DNA of 64,000 nt from JAAFHB01 sp038236995 (GTDB lineage Bacteria; Bacteroidota; Bacteroidia; Bacteroidales; Prolixibacteraceae). The stretch is from contig JBBRZE010000014.1 in NCBI GenBank assembly GCA_038236995.1, positions 18,081 to 82,080 of the forward strand, written 5' to 3'. Shown here piece after piece: positions 26,742 through 36,215 of this stretch. Within the stretch, counting starts at the first letter, position 1, and each line of letters begins with the position of its first letter. The position numbers and the translations under genes were made by a program. The notes under the pieces are model-generated. The model saw only the letters and a program-made list of their open reading frames with translations. It did not search any database and was not told the origin of the DNA.

Positions 26742-28979
26742 TTATTTAATTTTTGCTGGTCCACTGATAACACCAAGATATCGTCCCATCCAATAAGGTA
26801 ATAACCAAATATCGCCGGCACTCTCCTCCCCATTTCCATTGCCCCCTTTTCTGTCAATATTAAACATGTTTCCATTGTGCCGCTGAACCGGTCTTTCATC
26901 AGGAGGCAGAACTTCTTTGAGGGTTTGGTTTCGGAAATTTGTCTCAACTTTCTCAATATCTTTCCGATGGCTGTTCACAATATCCCAGTTAATCATATCC
27001 ATCGGATGTTCCTGGAGATACCATACTGCTTCTTTCAGATCAAATTCATCGCTAACCATTGCGGTGAAAATATTCCAGGCTCCCTCCTTTTCGGGTCTTT
27101 CGATCCTCCAGTGGTCGATGATGGCCTCTTTATATTTTACTTTCAGATCATTATTAAAAGCGTAGCGGTATAAACCCCAATATCCAAGGAAATACATTTC
27201 ATCATCAGAATGGTTCCACGCGTCCGATAACTCTTTACTCAGTTCGCTTGCATCTGCAGGCGCGATCCCGATCTCACCCATTGGTCGCATTAAATTGTCA
27301 AGGTATCCATATTTTTCGATCAGTTCCAATCCCTTCTCTTTATAAATCTCCTTATGCGTGAAATGGTAGGCCGTCTGCAACATTGCAATGATATTGGAAG
27401 AAGTGATTTTCCGGTCTCCCACATTTTTGGGATGTGCATTTACGTATTCAGGATTCCACCTTCCCCATGTAGTTGGTTTGCCGTCAAAATCGACAAGGTA
27501 ATAATCATGCTCAACAATGTGTTGTACTAAGATATCAATCAGGTGGATTGCCCTGTTTTTCATGGATTGATTGTCGATGAGTTCGGCCATTGCACCCAAA
27601 GCAAATATATGCCCGATCGCTTCGTCACTGCTGGTTGTAGATTTCCAATCCCACTCAGGATCACTTGCATGTTGCCACCTGTCAGGATCAGATAACCGGT
27701 CCATGTTTCCCCTTCTCTCAAACGATCGTGCCGGAAAACCCGGGATAGAGGTTATTGTATAGAGTCGCTCCATGGCATCCAAAGACTCCCGGCAATTTTG
27801 TAATGCCTCTTCCGATTTGGTTACTGCATACCTGAATATCTCCGCCCCCAAATACATCGAAGTCCATAAACCGTCGTTATCCGAATCCTTAAGGTATCCT
27901 GTAGATAGATCACCATGTTTCATCCCTTCCAGCGAAGCATTGAATCCATTCCGGATATGGCGTAGCCGAACCTGCTTTTCGAAATACATCGCCTTGTCCT
28001 CCAATGTCATATTCATGAAGCAAATCTGCCCCAGTCCTTTACTTGTCAACACCAGCACAGAATTTTCGGGCCCTTCGGTTACCTGGATTACCCGATCACC
28101 GGGTAACCAGCGTTCACCATTGTAATAGTTGTACTTTCCATCTTCGCGCAACATGAATGCACCGAAGGTGGATCCAAACCAAACCTTACCATTGATCTCT
28201 TCCACCGTTGTAATTTCGTTGCACGGAAGATTTTGGTGTTTGTCACCGATCTGATTCCGTGTAACATTGTTGATCACGAAATAGCCATCATTTGTTCCAA
28301 TGATGGTCTTGGTTCCCTTATCAATCAGATCAAAAGAGGTAAGACCTGTACCTTCAAAAATTGATACTAATTTTTTATCCTTCAACGAAAAGCTGGTCAG
28401 TGATTTACTTCCCAATATCCAAAAACTCTTATTTTCAGAAGAATACCTGATTCCGATGATTGGATCGGCAATTTTCCCTGACCAAAGTATCTTTGAATCT
28501 TTGATGCATTTTAAAGTTGCTCCATCAGAAACCAAAAATGTAAAATCGGCCCCTCCTGCAAAAAGACGGACGTTGGGCATTTTATGTTTCGAAAACAGAA
28601 TGCCAGCCCAAGCATTGCTAAAAACCACTGCACTATCAAGATAAACAAACTGATGATCGTATACTCCCATATCTACAATTTTCTTATCCGACATAGGACG
28701 GTATGACCCGTCTGCGACAATCATTCCCGGGTAAAGAAATGCACCTGCATTCGGTTTTAATAAACCATCGGAGGATAGCATCTGAATAACGCCATTCCTG
28801 TCAGTATAGACACTGTTTACATTCATCCCTTCATTAGTCAGATAAAATTTGATGCTATAATCCTGCGAAAATGGGATGTCTTTGTAAACAGGCCGCTGGG
28901 CTTTTATATTGTCTGCCAACGCAACAGTAATTAAGAAATAGCAAACTACAGAAATCAGTGAGATTTTAAATTGCATCAT
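26742..28979 (-). CDS. Secreted propeller plus helical-barrel protein (paralogue 3 of 3)
   Basis: 745 aa with a signal peptide. The propeller region is ~40-315; the helical region begins near residue 325, with DNDGLWTSMYLG at ~367-378, then ARSFERRG, TSSDEAIGH, TWGRWNPEYVN and LLPYWMGRY at the end. Adjacent tandem genes 24512 and 26742 look like a duplication that has since diverged. The helical half has the spacing of an (alpha/alpha)6 barrel, as many glycan hydrolases and lyases have, but no known catalytic signature was found. It is the first gene after the terminator that follows SusD. Confidence 0.75.
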   Translation of the reverse strand: MMQFKISLISVVCYFLITVALADNIKAQRPVYKDIPFSQDYSIKFYLTNEGMNVNSVYTDRNGVIQMLSSDGLLKPNAGAFLYPGMIVADGSYRPMSDKKIVDMGVYDHQFVYLDSAVVFSNAWAGILFSKHKMPNVRLFAGGADFTFLVSDGATLKCIKDSKILWSGKIADPIIGIRYSSENKSFWILGSKSLTSFSLKDKKLVSIFEGTGLTSFDLIDKGTKTIIGTNDGYFVINNVTRNQIGDKHQNLPCNEITTVEEINGKVWFGSTFGAFMLREDGKYNYYNGERWLPGDRVIQVTEGPENSVLVLTSKGLGQICFMNMTLEDKAMYFEKQVRLRHIRNGFNASLEGMKHGDLSTGYLKDSDNDGLWTSMYLGAEIFRYAVTKSEEALQNCRESLDAMERLYTITSIPGFPARSFERRGNMDRLSDPDRWQHASDPEWDWKSTTSSDEAIGHIFALGAMAELIDNQSMKNRAIHLIDILVQHIVEHDYYLVDFDGKPTTWGRWNPEYVNAHPKNVGDRKITSSNIIAMLQTAYHFTHKEIYKEKGLELIEKYGYLDNLMRPMGEIGIAPADASELSKELSDAWNHSDDEMYFLGYWGLYRYAFNNDLKVKYKEAIIDHWRIERPEKEGAWNIFTAMVSDEFDLKEAVWYLQEHPMDMINWDIVNSHRKDIEKVETNFRNQTLKEVLPPDERPVQRHNGNMFNIDRKGGNGNGEESAGDIWLLPYWMGRYLGVISGPAKIK

Positions 28980-29048
28980 GATTTAAAAAAGATAAAACAG
29001 TTGATAGTTAGAAATACATTGAAGTATATTATTCTAAAATACTTCAAA

Positions 29049-29083
29049 GAAAAAGGGCACTGTCGGATCAATCAACAGCACCC
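29049..29083 (-). terminator. Terminator between SusD and the enzyme genes
   Basis: On the minus strand GGGTGCTGT (29083-29075) pairs with ACAGTGCCC (29063-29055), with two G-T wobbles, followed by TTTTT. Placed 30 nt after the SusD stop, it would reduce transcription of the downstream enzymes relative to SusC/SusD. Confidence 0.75.
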
Positions 29084-29113
29084 TCCTCACCATTATAATT
29101 GTGTTTATGAAAC

Positions 29114-30757
29114 CTATTGTAATAACCACATTTTAGAAAATTCATCATCAGTTGCAGGAACCAAAGTAGCAATCCCTTGATTATAGGCGGTAACATTTTG
29201 ACCAAGTTCATCCCCCGGATAACGGTATCGATTTGGGAAAGTGTATGTGCTCAGTAAACCATTGCTGAAAATATTTGGGAGCCTTGTTCTGCGCAAATCA
29301 AGATATGCTTCAGAAGCGATAGAGAAGAGCGCAATCCATTTCTGCTCAGCAATTTTTGCAAGCTTACCAGGAGAATCACCTGGTAAGGCTATAATTGCCT
29401 GTGCAAGGTAGGTAGCAATAGCGGCATCCGATACACCCCAACGTTTCATCGAATAGGTGATACCTGCTCTGTAATAGGTGTCAGCATTTCCGGTAATATA
29501 ACCTTTTACAGCTGCTTCTGCAAGGATAAACTGAACTTCATCCTTGTTCATAATCTGAGCTTTAAGTAAAGCGTGCGCGTTTTGCTGGAATAATTTCGAG
29601 TATTTAGAAACTTTGAAGTTTCCATAAGCGCCGCCAGCAGCCGTGTTATAATGACCATTTCCATTTTTGAAATCGCCAAACATACCGGCAACGAAACCAG
29701 CGTATACCTTGTCCTTATCCAGAATATTAGGAAGCTGAGTCGCAATATCAGGATTAGTTACATCAATATATTCCCACTTAGAGGAATAAGTATATCCGTT
29801 AGGATCGGTGGTTGCAAAAGTAACCCCGTTTTTTGCAGGATCCGAAGTCCATGGATTTTCAATAGGTGCAAACCAAATGGGAACACGGGGATCGTTTAAA
29901 GAGAGCATCATGTCAACCAATGTCTTGCATGGCCTTCTTCTTTCGAATTCACCACTATTTGCCCAGTTGTTTGAACCTCCTACCCAGGAGTTAACCGCAT
30001 TAGATCCAACATAAGAAATCGAAGCATTCCTATCGGCAGTTTCAGTTAATAAGGGTAAAGCAGCAGTTGCAGCGATTTTTGCACCTGCATCGGCATATTT
30101 GGCTGAAGCGCGCATCAATAAACGCAGTTTCAGAGAATTGGTGAATTTCTGCCATTGCACTTTATCTCCATCAAACATCAGATCATATGTAGGACTCACA
30201 ACATCGGTTCCGCTGGATATGTCAGCAGTAGCCGTTTCGAGTTCTTTTAAAAGACCTGCATAAATATCAGCCTGTTTGTCATAAACTGGATATAAAACCC
30301 CTTCACGACCTTTTAATGCTTCACTGTAATAAACGTCGCCGTAGAAATCGGTCATAAACGAAAACAGTAACACCCTGAATGTAGTAAAGATACCGACATG
30401 CGTCTTTGAACCCCTGGCATCAGCCAGCTTAATGGAAGCATCAATAAATTTCAATATATCCATCGCGGTGTACAAATCAGTTGGAAGTTGTTTAAAACCC
30501 TGGTAGGTATTATCACCACCCTGATAATTTCTCATCGTGTACTGCACAGCACCGGGAAGCTTGGAAGTACCCCAACCCATATCCTGATAAAAGAGGGTGC
30601 TTTTTTTAATAATTGACGATAAAAGATAAGGGTCGTTCAAATTCTCCACTGCATTTTTTTGCTGAAGTGCATCGTATTGCCGTAAATCGTCTTTGCTACA
30701 GGAAACTACTCCTATTAGCAAAATAATGGCGAATGTTTTTGTAAAATATGATTTCAT
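29114..30757 (-). CDS. SusD/RagB-type glycan-binding outer-membrane lipoprotein
   Basis: 547 aa counted from the ATG at 30757. Lipobox VVSC (Cys20). The SusD-like (SusD_2 type) family is recognised by its helical TPR-like scaffold with the segments QWQKFTNSLKLRLLMRASAKY, AEQKWIALFSIASEAYLDLRRTRLP and the C-terminal NRYRYPGDE. It caps the SusC channel on the cell surface and binds the glycan. The gene starts 33 nt after SusC, as usual. Confidence 0.93.
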   Translation of the reverse strand: MKSYFTKTFAIILLIGVVSCSKDDLRQYDALQQKNAVENLNDPYLLSSIIKKSTLFYQDMGWGTSKLPGAVQYTMRNYQGGDNTYQGFKQLPTDLYTAMDILKFIDASIKLADARGSKTHVGIFTTFRVLLFSFMTDFYGDVYYSEALKGREGVLYPVYDKQADIYAGLLKELETATADISSGTDVVSPTYDLMFDGDKVQWQKFTNSLKLRLLMRASAKYADAGAKIAATAALPLLTETADRNASISYVGSNAVNSWVGGSNNWANSGEFERRRPCKTLVDMMLSLNDPRVPIWFAPIENPWTSDPAKNGVTFATTDPNGYTYSSKWEYIDVTNPDIATQLPNILDKDKVYAGFVAGMFGDFKNGNGHYNTAAGGAYGNFKVSKYSKLFQQNAHALLKAQIMNKDEVQFILAEAAVKGYITGNADTYYRAGITYSMKRWGVSDAAIATYLAQAIIALPGDSPGKLAKIAEQKWIALFSIASEAYLDLRRTRLPNIFSNGLLSTYTFPNRYRYPGDELGQNVTAYNQGIATLVPATDDEFSKMWLLQ

Positions 30758-30790
30758 ATTATTCTGTTTTTTTAAAATGAAAGTCAAGTA

Positions 30791-33700
30791 TTAAAAATCA
30801 AAACCAAGTTTAAATCCAATCGAACGGACACTTGGCAATGTTGCCCTAAGTACACCCTGGCTCACACCCACTCCTGAAAATGCAGACTCAGGATCTTCGT
30901 TGCGGCCCGATGCATTCCACTGGAAAACATTTCTGCCAACCAATGCAATATTCACATTATTCATATGGAGTTTACTTGATACTGAGTTGGGTAACGTATA
31001 GGTAAGTGAGACTTCCCTTAATTTGATGTTGGTAGCATCATAAGTTCTCGTTGCTGTGAAATCCCAGATAACATCACCATAACTATTGTAAGGAATCTGG
31101 TAAAATGTATTATTTGGATCAGCACCATTAACAATGTAGTCTGCATCTGTAGGAGTTGTACCTTCAAAATTCGGATTAATAAATACACCCTTTGCGTAGC
31201 TGGCGTCATGAAAATCGGAACGCTGTCCATCGTTATTGGCGTTGATATTTTCATAGGCGCTTGAACCTTCTGCAGGCCAAGCCATTCCACCCAATTCAGC
31301 GGTACGTCCACCCATCCACCATGGATTGTTAGTTCCGGAACTCAACGTTGTAACTGCCCTACCATTTGACTCCATATATTGCTGGTTTACTGAAACATAC
31401 TTGCCACCTTTCCGGTAACTGGCCACTACATTAAGCGAAAATCTTTTATACCTTAATGAAGTATTCAACCCCATAATAAAATCAGGATTGTAATTCCCCA
31501 GTTGGGCGCGGTCTTTCTCATTCGATGATTTTTGAAATTCACCACCCTGGCCATCAAGAAGCGGCATTCCGGCGTATTTACCTGTCTTCACCCGCAGGAT
31601 CGGATTTTCCTCGTAAATATTCCCGATCTCTTCCCCTTCTGCAATTTTCACTTTCGTCTTGCCATCGTAAGAAGCAAAGATGTATCCGGCAGGCGCAAAT
31701 TTTGGAGATAATCGTTGAATATGTGCCTTATAATGGGTGAACGTTGTGGTTATGTCCCAATTCCAGTCCTTTGTCCGGACAGGATTTAAAGTCAATCCCC
31801 ACTCATAGCCTTCGTTCCTTACATCACCAACATTGGTCGTCATCGAGGTAAATCCGGTACCTTTAACCAAAGGAATACCACCTAACTGATTGTTCTGATC
31901 TTTTTGGAAATAGGTGAAGTCAAACAAAATTTTCTTGTTGAACATCCATAAATCAAGACCAACTTCTTTTGTAATTGATTGCATTGGTTTGATGTCGGGA
32001 TCGACCAATGATGCATTAATATTTGCAGTTTTTACTGAACTTGACCAATCAGGAGATTCGAAGGAATAGGTATCAATAGAACGCTGTTTTGTCAATCCAT
32101 TTCCAACATTCGCAAGACCCAAACGAACCTTCAACAGATTAATCGATTCGGGTAATTTAAAAGATTCGGAAGCAACCCAAGCAAGTGAGACGGATGGGTA
32201 GAAATAATTTATTTTTTCTTCCTGAAGGTTTCCTTTCCAGTCATTACGACCTGTAACACCCAAAAATAGTTGTTTATTCCATGCGATATCTGCGGTTCCA
32301 TAAGCACTGTACGAAGGACCTGCACCCCAACCATAACCTAAAGTACCCTGAGGTGAGCCAAGAAGTGCCAACTTTCCGGGGAATGCATTGCTAAGTTGGA
32401 ATAAACCTGGAGTAACAAGTGCATTGGCAGAAATACCATAGGAGTTAGTGTTACTATATGCATAGTTTACACCACCAGCTGCAGAGATATCAAATTTGCC
32501 GAGCGATTTATTATAGGAAAGGATAGCGTCAGAGTTGAAGCTTAAACTTTTATCCAAATTAGTTTGATACATACCATCCCCACTAGAAGACTTGTTTGCC
32601 ATAGAAGCTTTTCCAAATGACTGCCTGTATTCGTAATTTTCAATTACATTTTCCATCCCGGAGCGCAACATAAATGAGAAGTCCTTATTTATCTGCCAAT
32701 CCAATTGCAGTTTGCCAAAGAAATTATCACGGCTGAAGCGGTTAATCTTTTCGTAAGTTGTCCACCAAGGATTTTCGGTTGATACATCAATCCCGTTATC
32801 CTTCATGATCGCGCCATTCTCCTGGATCCCTTCAAATCCCTTCATCCAGTAATTTTTCATGTCGGCAAGCGGCTGAAGATTCGTTGGAAAATTGAATAAA
32901 AGGCTGTTTAAAATACTGTTCGATCCAGTTACATTTGCTTTATTTGGAGAATAGGTACGGGTATAATTTGCATTTGCAGAAATCTTTAACTTATCAGTCA
33001 ATTTATATTCCGAATTGACCGAGATTGATTTCTGATTCGTTTTCGTATTAGGCATTACACCTGTATTCCCCATATTACTAAGCGATAAGCGAAAAGAGCC
33101 CTTATCGTAATTCCCGCTAATATTAACGTTTGTGGTTACGGTACTTCCGTTCTGCAGATACGCTTTCATCCTGTTTTCGTTGGATGATCTCATTGGACCA
33201 TTGTCCCACTTTTGTGTCTTGGTATTCCAAAAGTCACCGGTATAGGATCCATCAAGTGTCGGACCCCAGGTGTCAGTATTGTCATACTGCCATTCAAAAG
33301 CGCGTTCACCCTGTCCAAACAATTGCTGTTCTTCAATAAACTGGTAAGGTGTATCCATTGTTGCGGATGAAGAAAAGGAGACACCGATCCCCTTCTTCCC
33401 GGCTTTACCCGATTTGGTTGTGATCATCACCACACCATTACCACCTTCAGAACCATATAATGCACCGGCGCTACCTCCCTTAAGAATCGTGAGGCTCTCA
33501 ATATCCTCAGGGTTCAATTGTGATAGGATGTTACCAAAGTCGACACCGTTCTTCTGTGTAAATGTTTGATTGCCTACAGGTATTCCATCGATTACATATA
33601 AAGGTTGTCCTTTAACAGAAACATTGGCATCATTGACAGACGGTAATGCTGTCGTACCTCTGATATTTACTAAAACAGATGATGTTGGGTCACTACTCAG

Positions 33701-34165
33701 ACTGGTCAGATTTACACCACTCACTTTACCATCAAGCGATTTCATAAGGTTCGTGTTTCCGCCTTTGACCAGATCTTCAGATTTGACATCACTTACTGAA
33801 TAAGCCAACGATTTCTTCGCCTTGGTAATACCCATTGCAGTCACAACTACTTCATCAACACCAATAGTTGTTTCAGCTAATGCTACATCGATTGTTGTTT
33901 TCCCATTAACGGCTATTTCCTGATTCTGCATTCCTACGAAAGAGAAAACCAGAACAGACTTGGCATTCGGTACTGTAAGGTTGTATTTCCCGTCATTATC
34001 GGAAACAACACCTGTCGTCGTACCCTTGACTACGATAGATACCCCAGGCAGCACTTCTCCGGAGGCGCTTTTAACAACTCCTTTCACTTTAATTTGGGCG
34101 AATGTGTTACTTGCAAAAAGAACAAGCATACCCAAAAGGAGTAATTGTGAGATTTTTCTTTTCAT
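30791..34165 (-). CDS. SusC/RagA-type TonB-linked outer-membrane transporter
   Basis: 1124 aa from the ATG at 34165, which follows directly with a signal peptide (MKRKISQLLLLGMLVLFASN). Domains in order: CarboxypepD_reg-like domain (~25-105, VKGVVKSASGEVLPGVSIVVKG), a TonB-box region (DEVVVTAMG), the plug (PLYVIDGIPV, GGSAGALYGSEGGNGVVMITTKSG) and a 22-strand barrel ending FKLGFDF with the terminal Phe. It imports oligosaccharides using TonB energy. A near-match to the -7 promoter element (TAATCTTTG, one base too long) lies at 34253-34261 on the minus strand. Confidence 0.95.
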   Translation of the reverse strand: MKRKISQLLLLGMLVLFASNTFAQIKVKGVVKSASGEVLPGVSIVVKGTTTGVVSDNDGKYNLTVPNAKSVLVFSFVGMQNQEIAVNGKTTIDVALAETTIGVDEVVVTAMGITKAKKSLAYSVSDVKSEDLVKGGNTNLMKSLDGKVSGVNLTSLSSDPTSSVLVNIRGTTALPSVNDANVSVKGQPLYVIDGIPVGNQTFTQKNGVDFGNILSQLNPEDIESLTILKGGSAGALYGSEGGNGVVMITTKSGKAGKKGIGVSFSSSATMDTPYQFIEEQQLFGQGERAFEWQYDNTDTWGPTLDGSYTGDFWNTKTQKWDNGPMRSSNENRMKAYLQNGSTVTTNVNISGNYDKGSFRLSLSNMGNTGVMPNTKTNQKSISVNSEYKLTDKLKISANANYTRTYSPNKANVTGSNSILNSLLFNFPTNLQPLADMKNYWMKGFEGIQENGAIMKDNGIDVSTENPWWTTYEKINRFSRDNFFGKLQLDWQINKDFSFMLRSGMENVIENYEYRQSFGKASMANKSSSGDGMYQTNLDKSLSFNSDAILSYNKSLGKFDISAAGGVNYAYSNTNSYGISANALVTPGLFQLSNAFPGKLALLGSPQGTLGYGWGAGPSYSAYGTADIAWNKQLFLGVTGRNDWKGNLQEEKINYFYPSVSLAWVASESFKLPESINLLKVRLGLANVGNGLTKQRSIDTYSFESPDWSSSVKTANINASLVDPDIKPMQSITKEVGLDLWMFNKKILFDFTYFQKDQNNQLGGIPLVKGTGFTSMTTNVGDVRNEGYEWGLTLNPVRTKDWNWDITTTFTHYKAHIQRLSPKFAPAGYIFASYDGKTKVKIAEGEEIGNIYEENPILRVKTGKYAGMPLLDGQGGEFQKSSNEKDRAQLGNYNPDFIMGLNTSLRYKRFSLNVVASYRKGGKYVSVNQQYMESNGRAVTTLSSGTNNPWWMGGRTAELGGMAWPAEGSSAYENINANNDGQRSDFHDASYAKGVFINPNFEGTTPTDADYIVNGADPNNTFYQIPYNSYGDVIWDFTATRTYDATNIKLREVSLTYTLPNSVSSKLHMNNVNIALVGRNVFQWNASGRNEDPESAFSGVGVSQGVLRATLPSVRSIGFKLGFDF

Positions 34166-34453
34166 AGATGAAAATTTAAATATTAATAAAAGAGACATAA
34201 TTCAATTTCAGCTTGCATTAACAGATGTTAAAAACAACAACTATTAATGCAACAAAGATTAAAAACAAAAAAACCTCGCGCTTATGGAATTTTATTCAAT
34301 TTGCATCTAATTTTAACCTCAAAAACCCATATGCGTCCCATAAACGGGGAATAGATGTTAATATTTAATTACATTTCGATTAATATTCAATTACAACCCG
34401 ATTACGATTCTGTAACTGATCAAACATTTTAACATTTTACGGGGAAATAATGT
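34166..34453. other. 288-bp leader upstream of SusC
   Basis: AT-rich, with no gene. It separates the membrane protein from SusC and probably contains the SusC promoter, for which only an imperfect -7 candidate was found. Confidence 0.45.
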
Positions 34454-35728
34454 TTAAAATGGCAAGAACCGATCATTGGCTCCGCCCAGTTGTCCATGCA
34501 GTTTGATAGCAACAAAAGATAGCAGAATAATTACGGATACGATAACAATTGTATACGACAACCAACGTTTACAATTAAACTCCGGAACGGGATTTCCGTG
34601 GAATGCAGGAAGGCGTTTTCCCAATAAAATCAGCACCACGATAAAATTAACGATATATAAGTGATGATTCAGGTGGAATAATCCGGAGTATGCTCCTGTG
34701 ACACAATAGCTGATAAGAATATATGCAGCAAAATAAACGATGAAAAGCAATCTTATATCCCTTCTTTCGAAAGGATTTACAGTTCTTACGGTTAAAAGCC
34801 ATCCTGTCAACGCTACCACCGCAACCATTAATATAGCAGTTAGACTTCCCGGTAATAAAATAGTATCCGGTTTCGGAATGGCCTCCGAACTTCCAAAAAT
34901 GGGTTCAAGGAGTGGCCCATTCGTTAAAACAAGGTAGGGGATAAAAGCAAAAATCACGAATGAAGCGATGTTGTTTTCCCATCTTTGCGGAGGTAAAGAT
35001 TCTTCCGGCCATTCGGAACTAAATACACCATAAGCCATTGAGCTACCACCGAAAAATCCGATACTGTATTCCATCACGTTCCACATATTAAAATCAATCT
35101 CCAAAACGTTTCCCAGTATCTGCAGAAAATTTCCAAAAGCAAATCCAAAACCGGCACCCATGGCAGAATAGTAGGCAACCCTTAACGGTGAATTGTGATT
35201 GTTCCTTGCCATATGCCAAATCATTGCCAGACCAGCACCAAAACAAATAGCCCATGCTTCAGACCTGGGAGGAGTCATTAGCCATTCAAGCTGTTCTATC
35301 AAAAAGTAATAACCAATCAGACCTCCGGCAGCCATCTCTGCAACCAGACTCCCCCAATTTACCCTCTTTTGTTTGGAAGAATCCAAAGTCAACCCAACAA
35401 AACCACCTCCCAACAGCCCAAACAGCCCTCCAATTACAAAAAGCATCAGCAGACCATATGACGCATTCAGAAAATCATCACTTCGTCCGTAACCTACCAC
35501 TTTTCCATAACTGATCATTCCACCCGCTCCCCAGCCAATGGCTGAACTAAACGCAATCAACAACATTTTTGAGGACCAATCCTTCCGCTGCGCGACCAGC
35601 ACTAAAGCCAATGCACCAATTCCTGCCGCCCACGCAGCTCCCTGCTCATGACCAAACTGACCCCGGATGGCCCATGCAGTGCCAAAAGCCATTCCTACTA
35701 TTAATATACTTATCCATTGCTTTTTCAT
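34454..35728 (-). CDS. Multi-pass inner-membrane protein of unknown function in the SusCD locus
   Basis: 424 aa with ten or more hydrophobic helices and very Gly-rich segments (GMAFGTAWAIRGQFGHEQGAAWAAGIG near the start; FVIGGLFGLLGGGFVG later). A conserved acidic/His element is IRGQFGHEQG (~22-31). No family is recognised with confidence; a transporter for a glycan product is a fair guess. It precedes SusC on the same strand with a 288-bp gap, so it may have its own transcript. Confidence 0.6.
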   Translation of the reverse strand: MKKQWISILIVGMAFGTAWAIRGQFGHEQGAAWAAGIGALALVLVAQRKDWSSKMLLIAFSSAIGWGAGGMISYGKVVGYGRSDDFLNASYGLLMLFVIGGLFGLLGGGFVGLTLDSSKQKRVNWGSLVAEMAAGGLIGYYFLIEQLEWLMTPPRSEAWAICFGAGLAMIWHMARNNHNSPLRVAYYSAMGAGFGFAFGNFLQILGNVLEIDFNMWNVMEYSIGFFGGSSMAYGVFSSEWPEESLPPQRWENNIASFVIFAFIPYLVLTNGPLLEPIFGSSEAIPKPDTILLPGSLTAILMVAVVALTGWLLTVRTVNPFERRDIRLLFIVYFAAYILISYCVTGAYSGLFHLNHHLYIVNFIVVLILLGKRLPAFHGNPVPEFNCKRWLSYTIVIVSVIILLSFVAIKLHGQLGGANDRFLPF

Positions 35729-36215
35729 CTGTGCTGGTTATTAATATTTGGATGATTATGAAACGTACCTGATGCGGGAAAATTCCGGATAAAGTAACGT
35801 GAAATGAACTGGTTCTTCTTCTGCTATTTTATTCAAAATACATTAATTATTAACTATCGCTTTTAGTTTCGACTGCTGCTTTTTAGGATTTATTGTTAGA
35901 TTTAAAGCTTTAAAACGCATATTATATATCTATATTACATACATTTATCTTATCTATTTGAATTATTTTACAAGAAAAGTGATTTAGTTAAAAAACTATG
36001 TGATTTTAATAAAAAAGGAGAAGTTCGTATTTTTCAATTAACGTTACTTTGGTTCAATCTATCAATGATCCTAAAAATGAAATACATCGGAATAACCTAA
36101 GTTTTGCCATAGTAAACTGGAAGTTACCGGAAGTGATTTCCCGGGAAGCGAAAGCTAAATTACGCATTACTATCTAAAATACAAATAATTACCTGAACTT
36201 TAAATAGTCATAAAA
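35729..36215. other. 487-bp divergent intergenic region
   Basis: It separates the minus-strand SusCD side from the plus-strand enzyme arm and must hold promoters for both. It is very AT-rich. No exact TAnnTTTG element with a -33 partner was found, and no gene. Confidence 0.5.
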
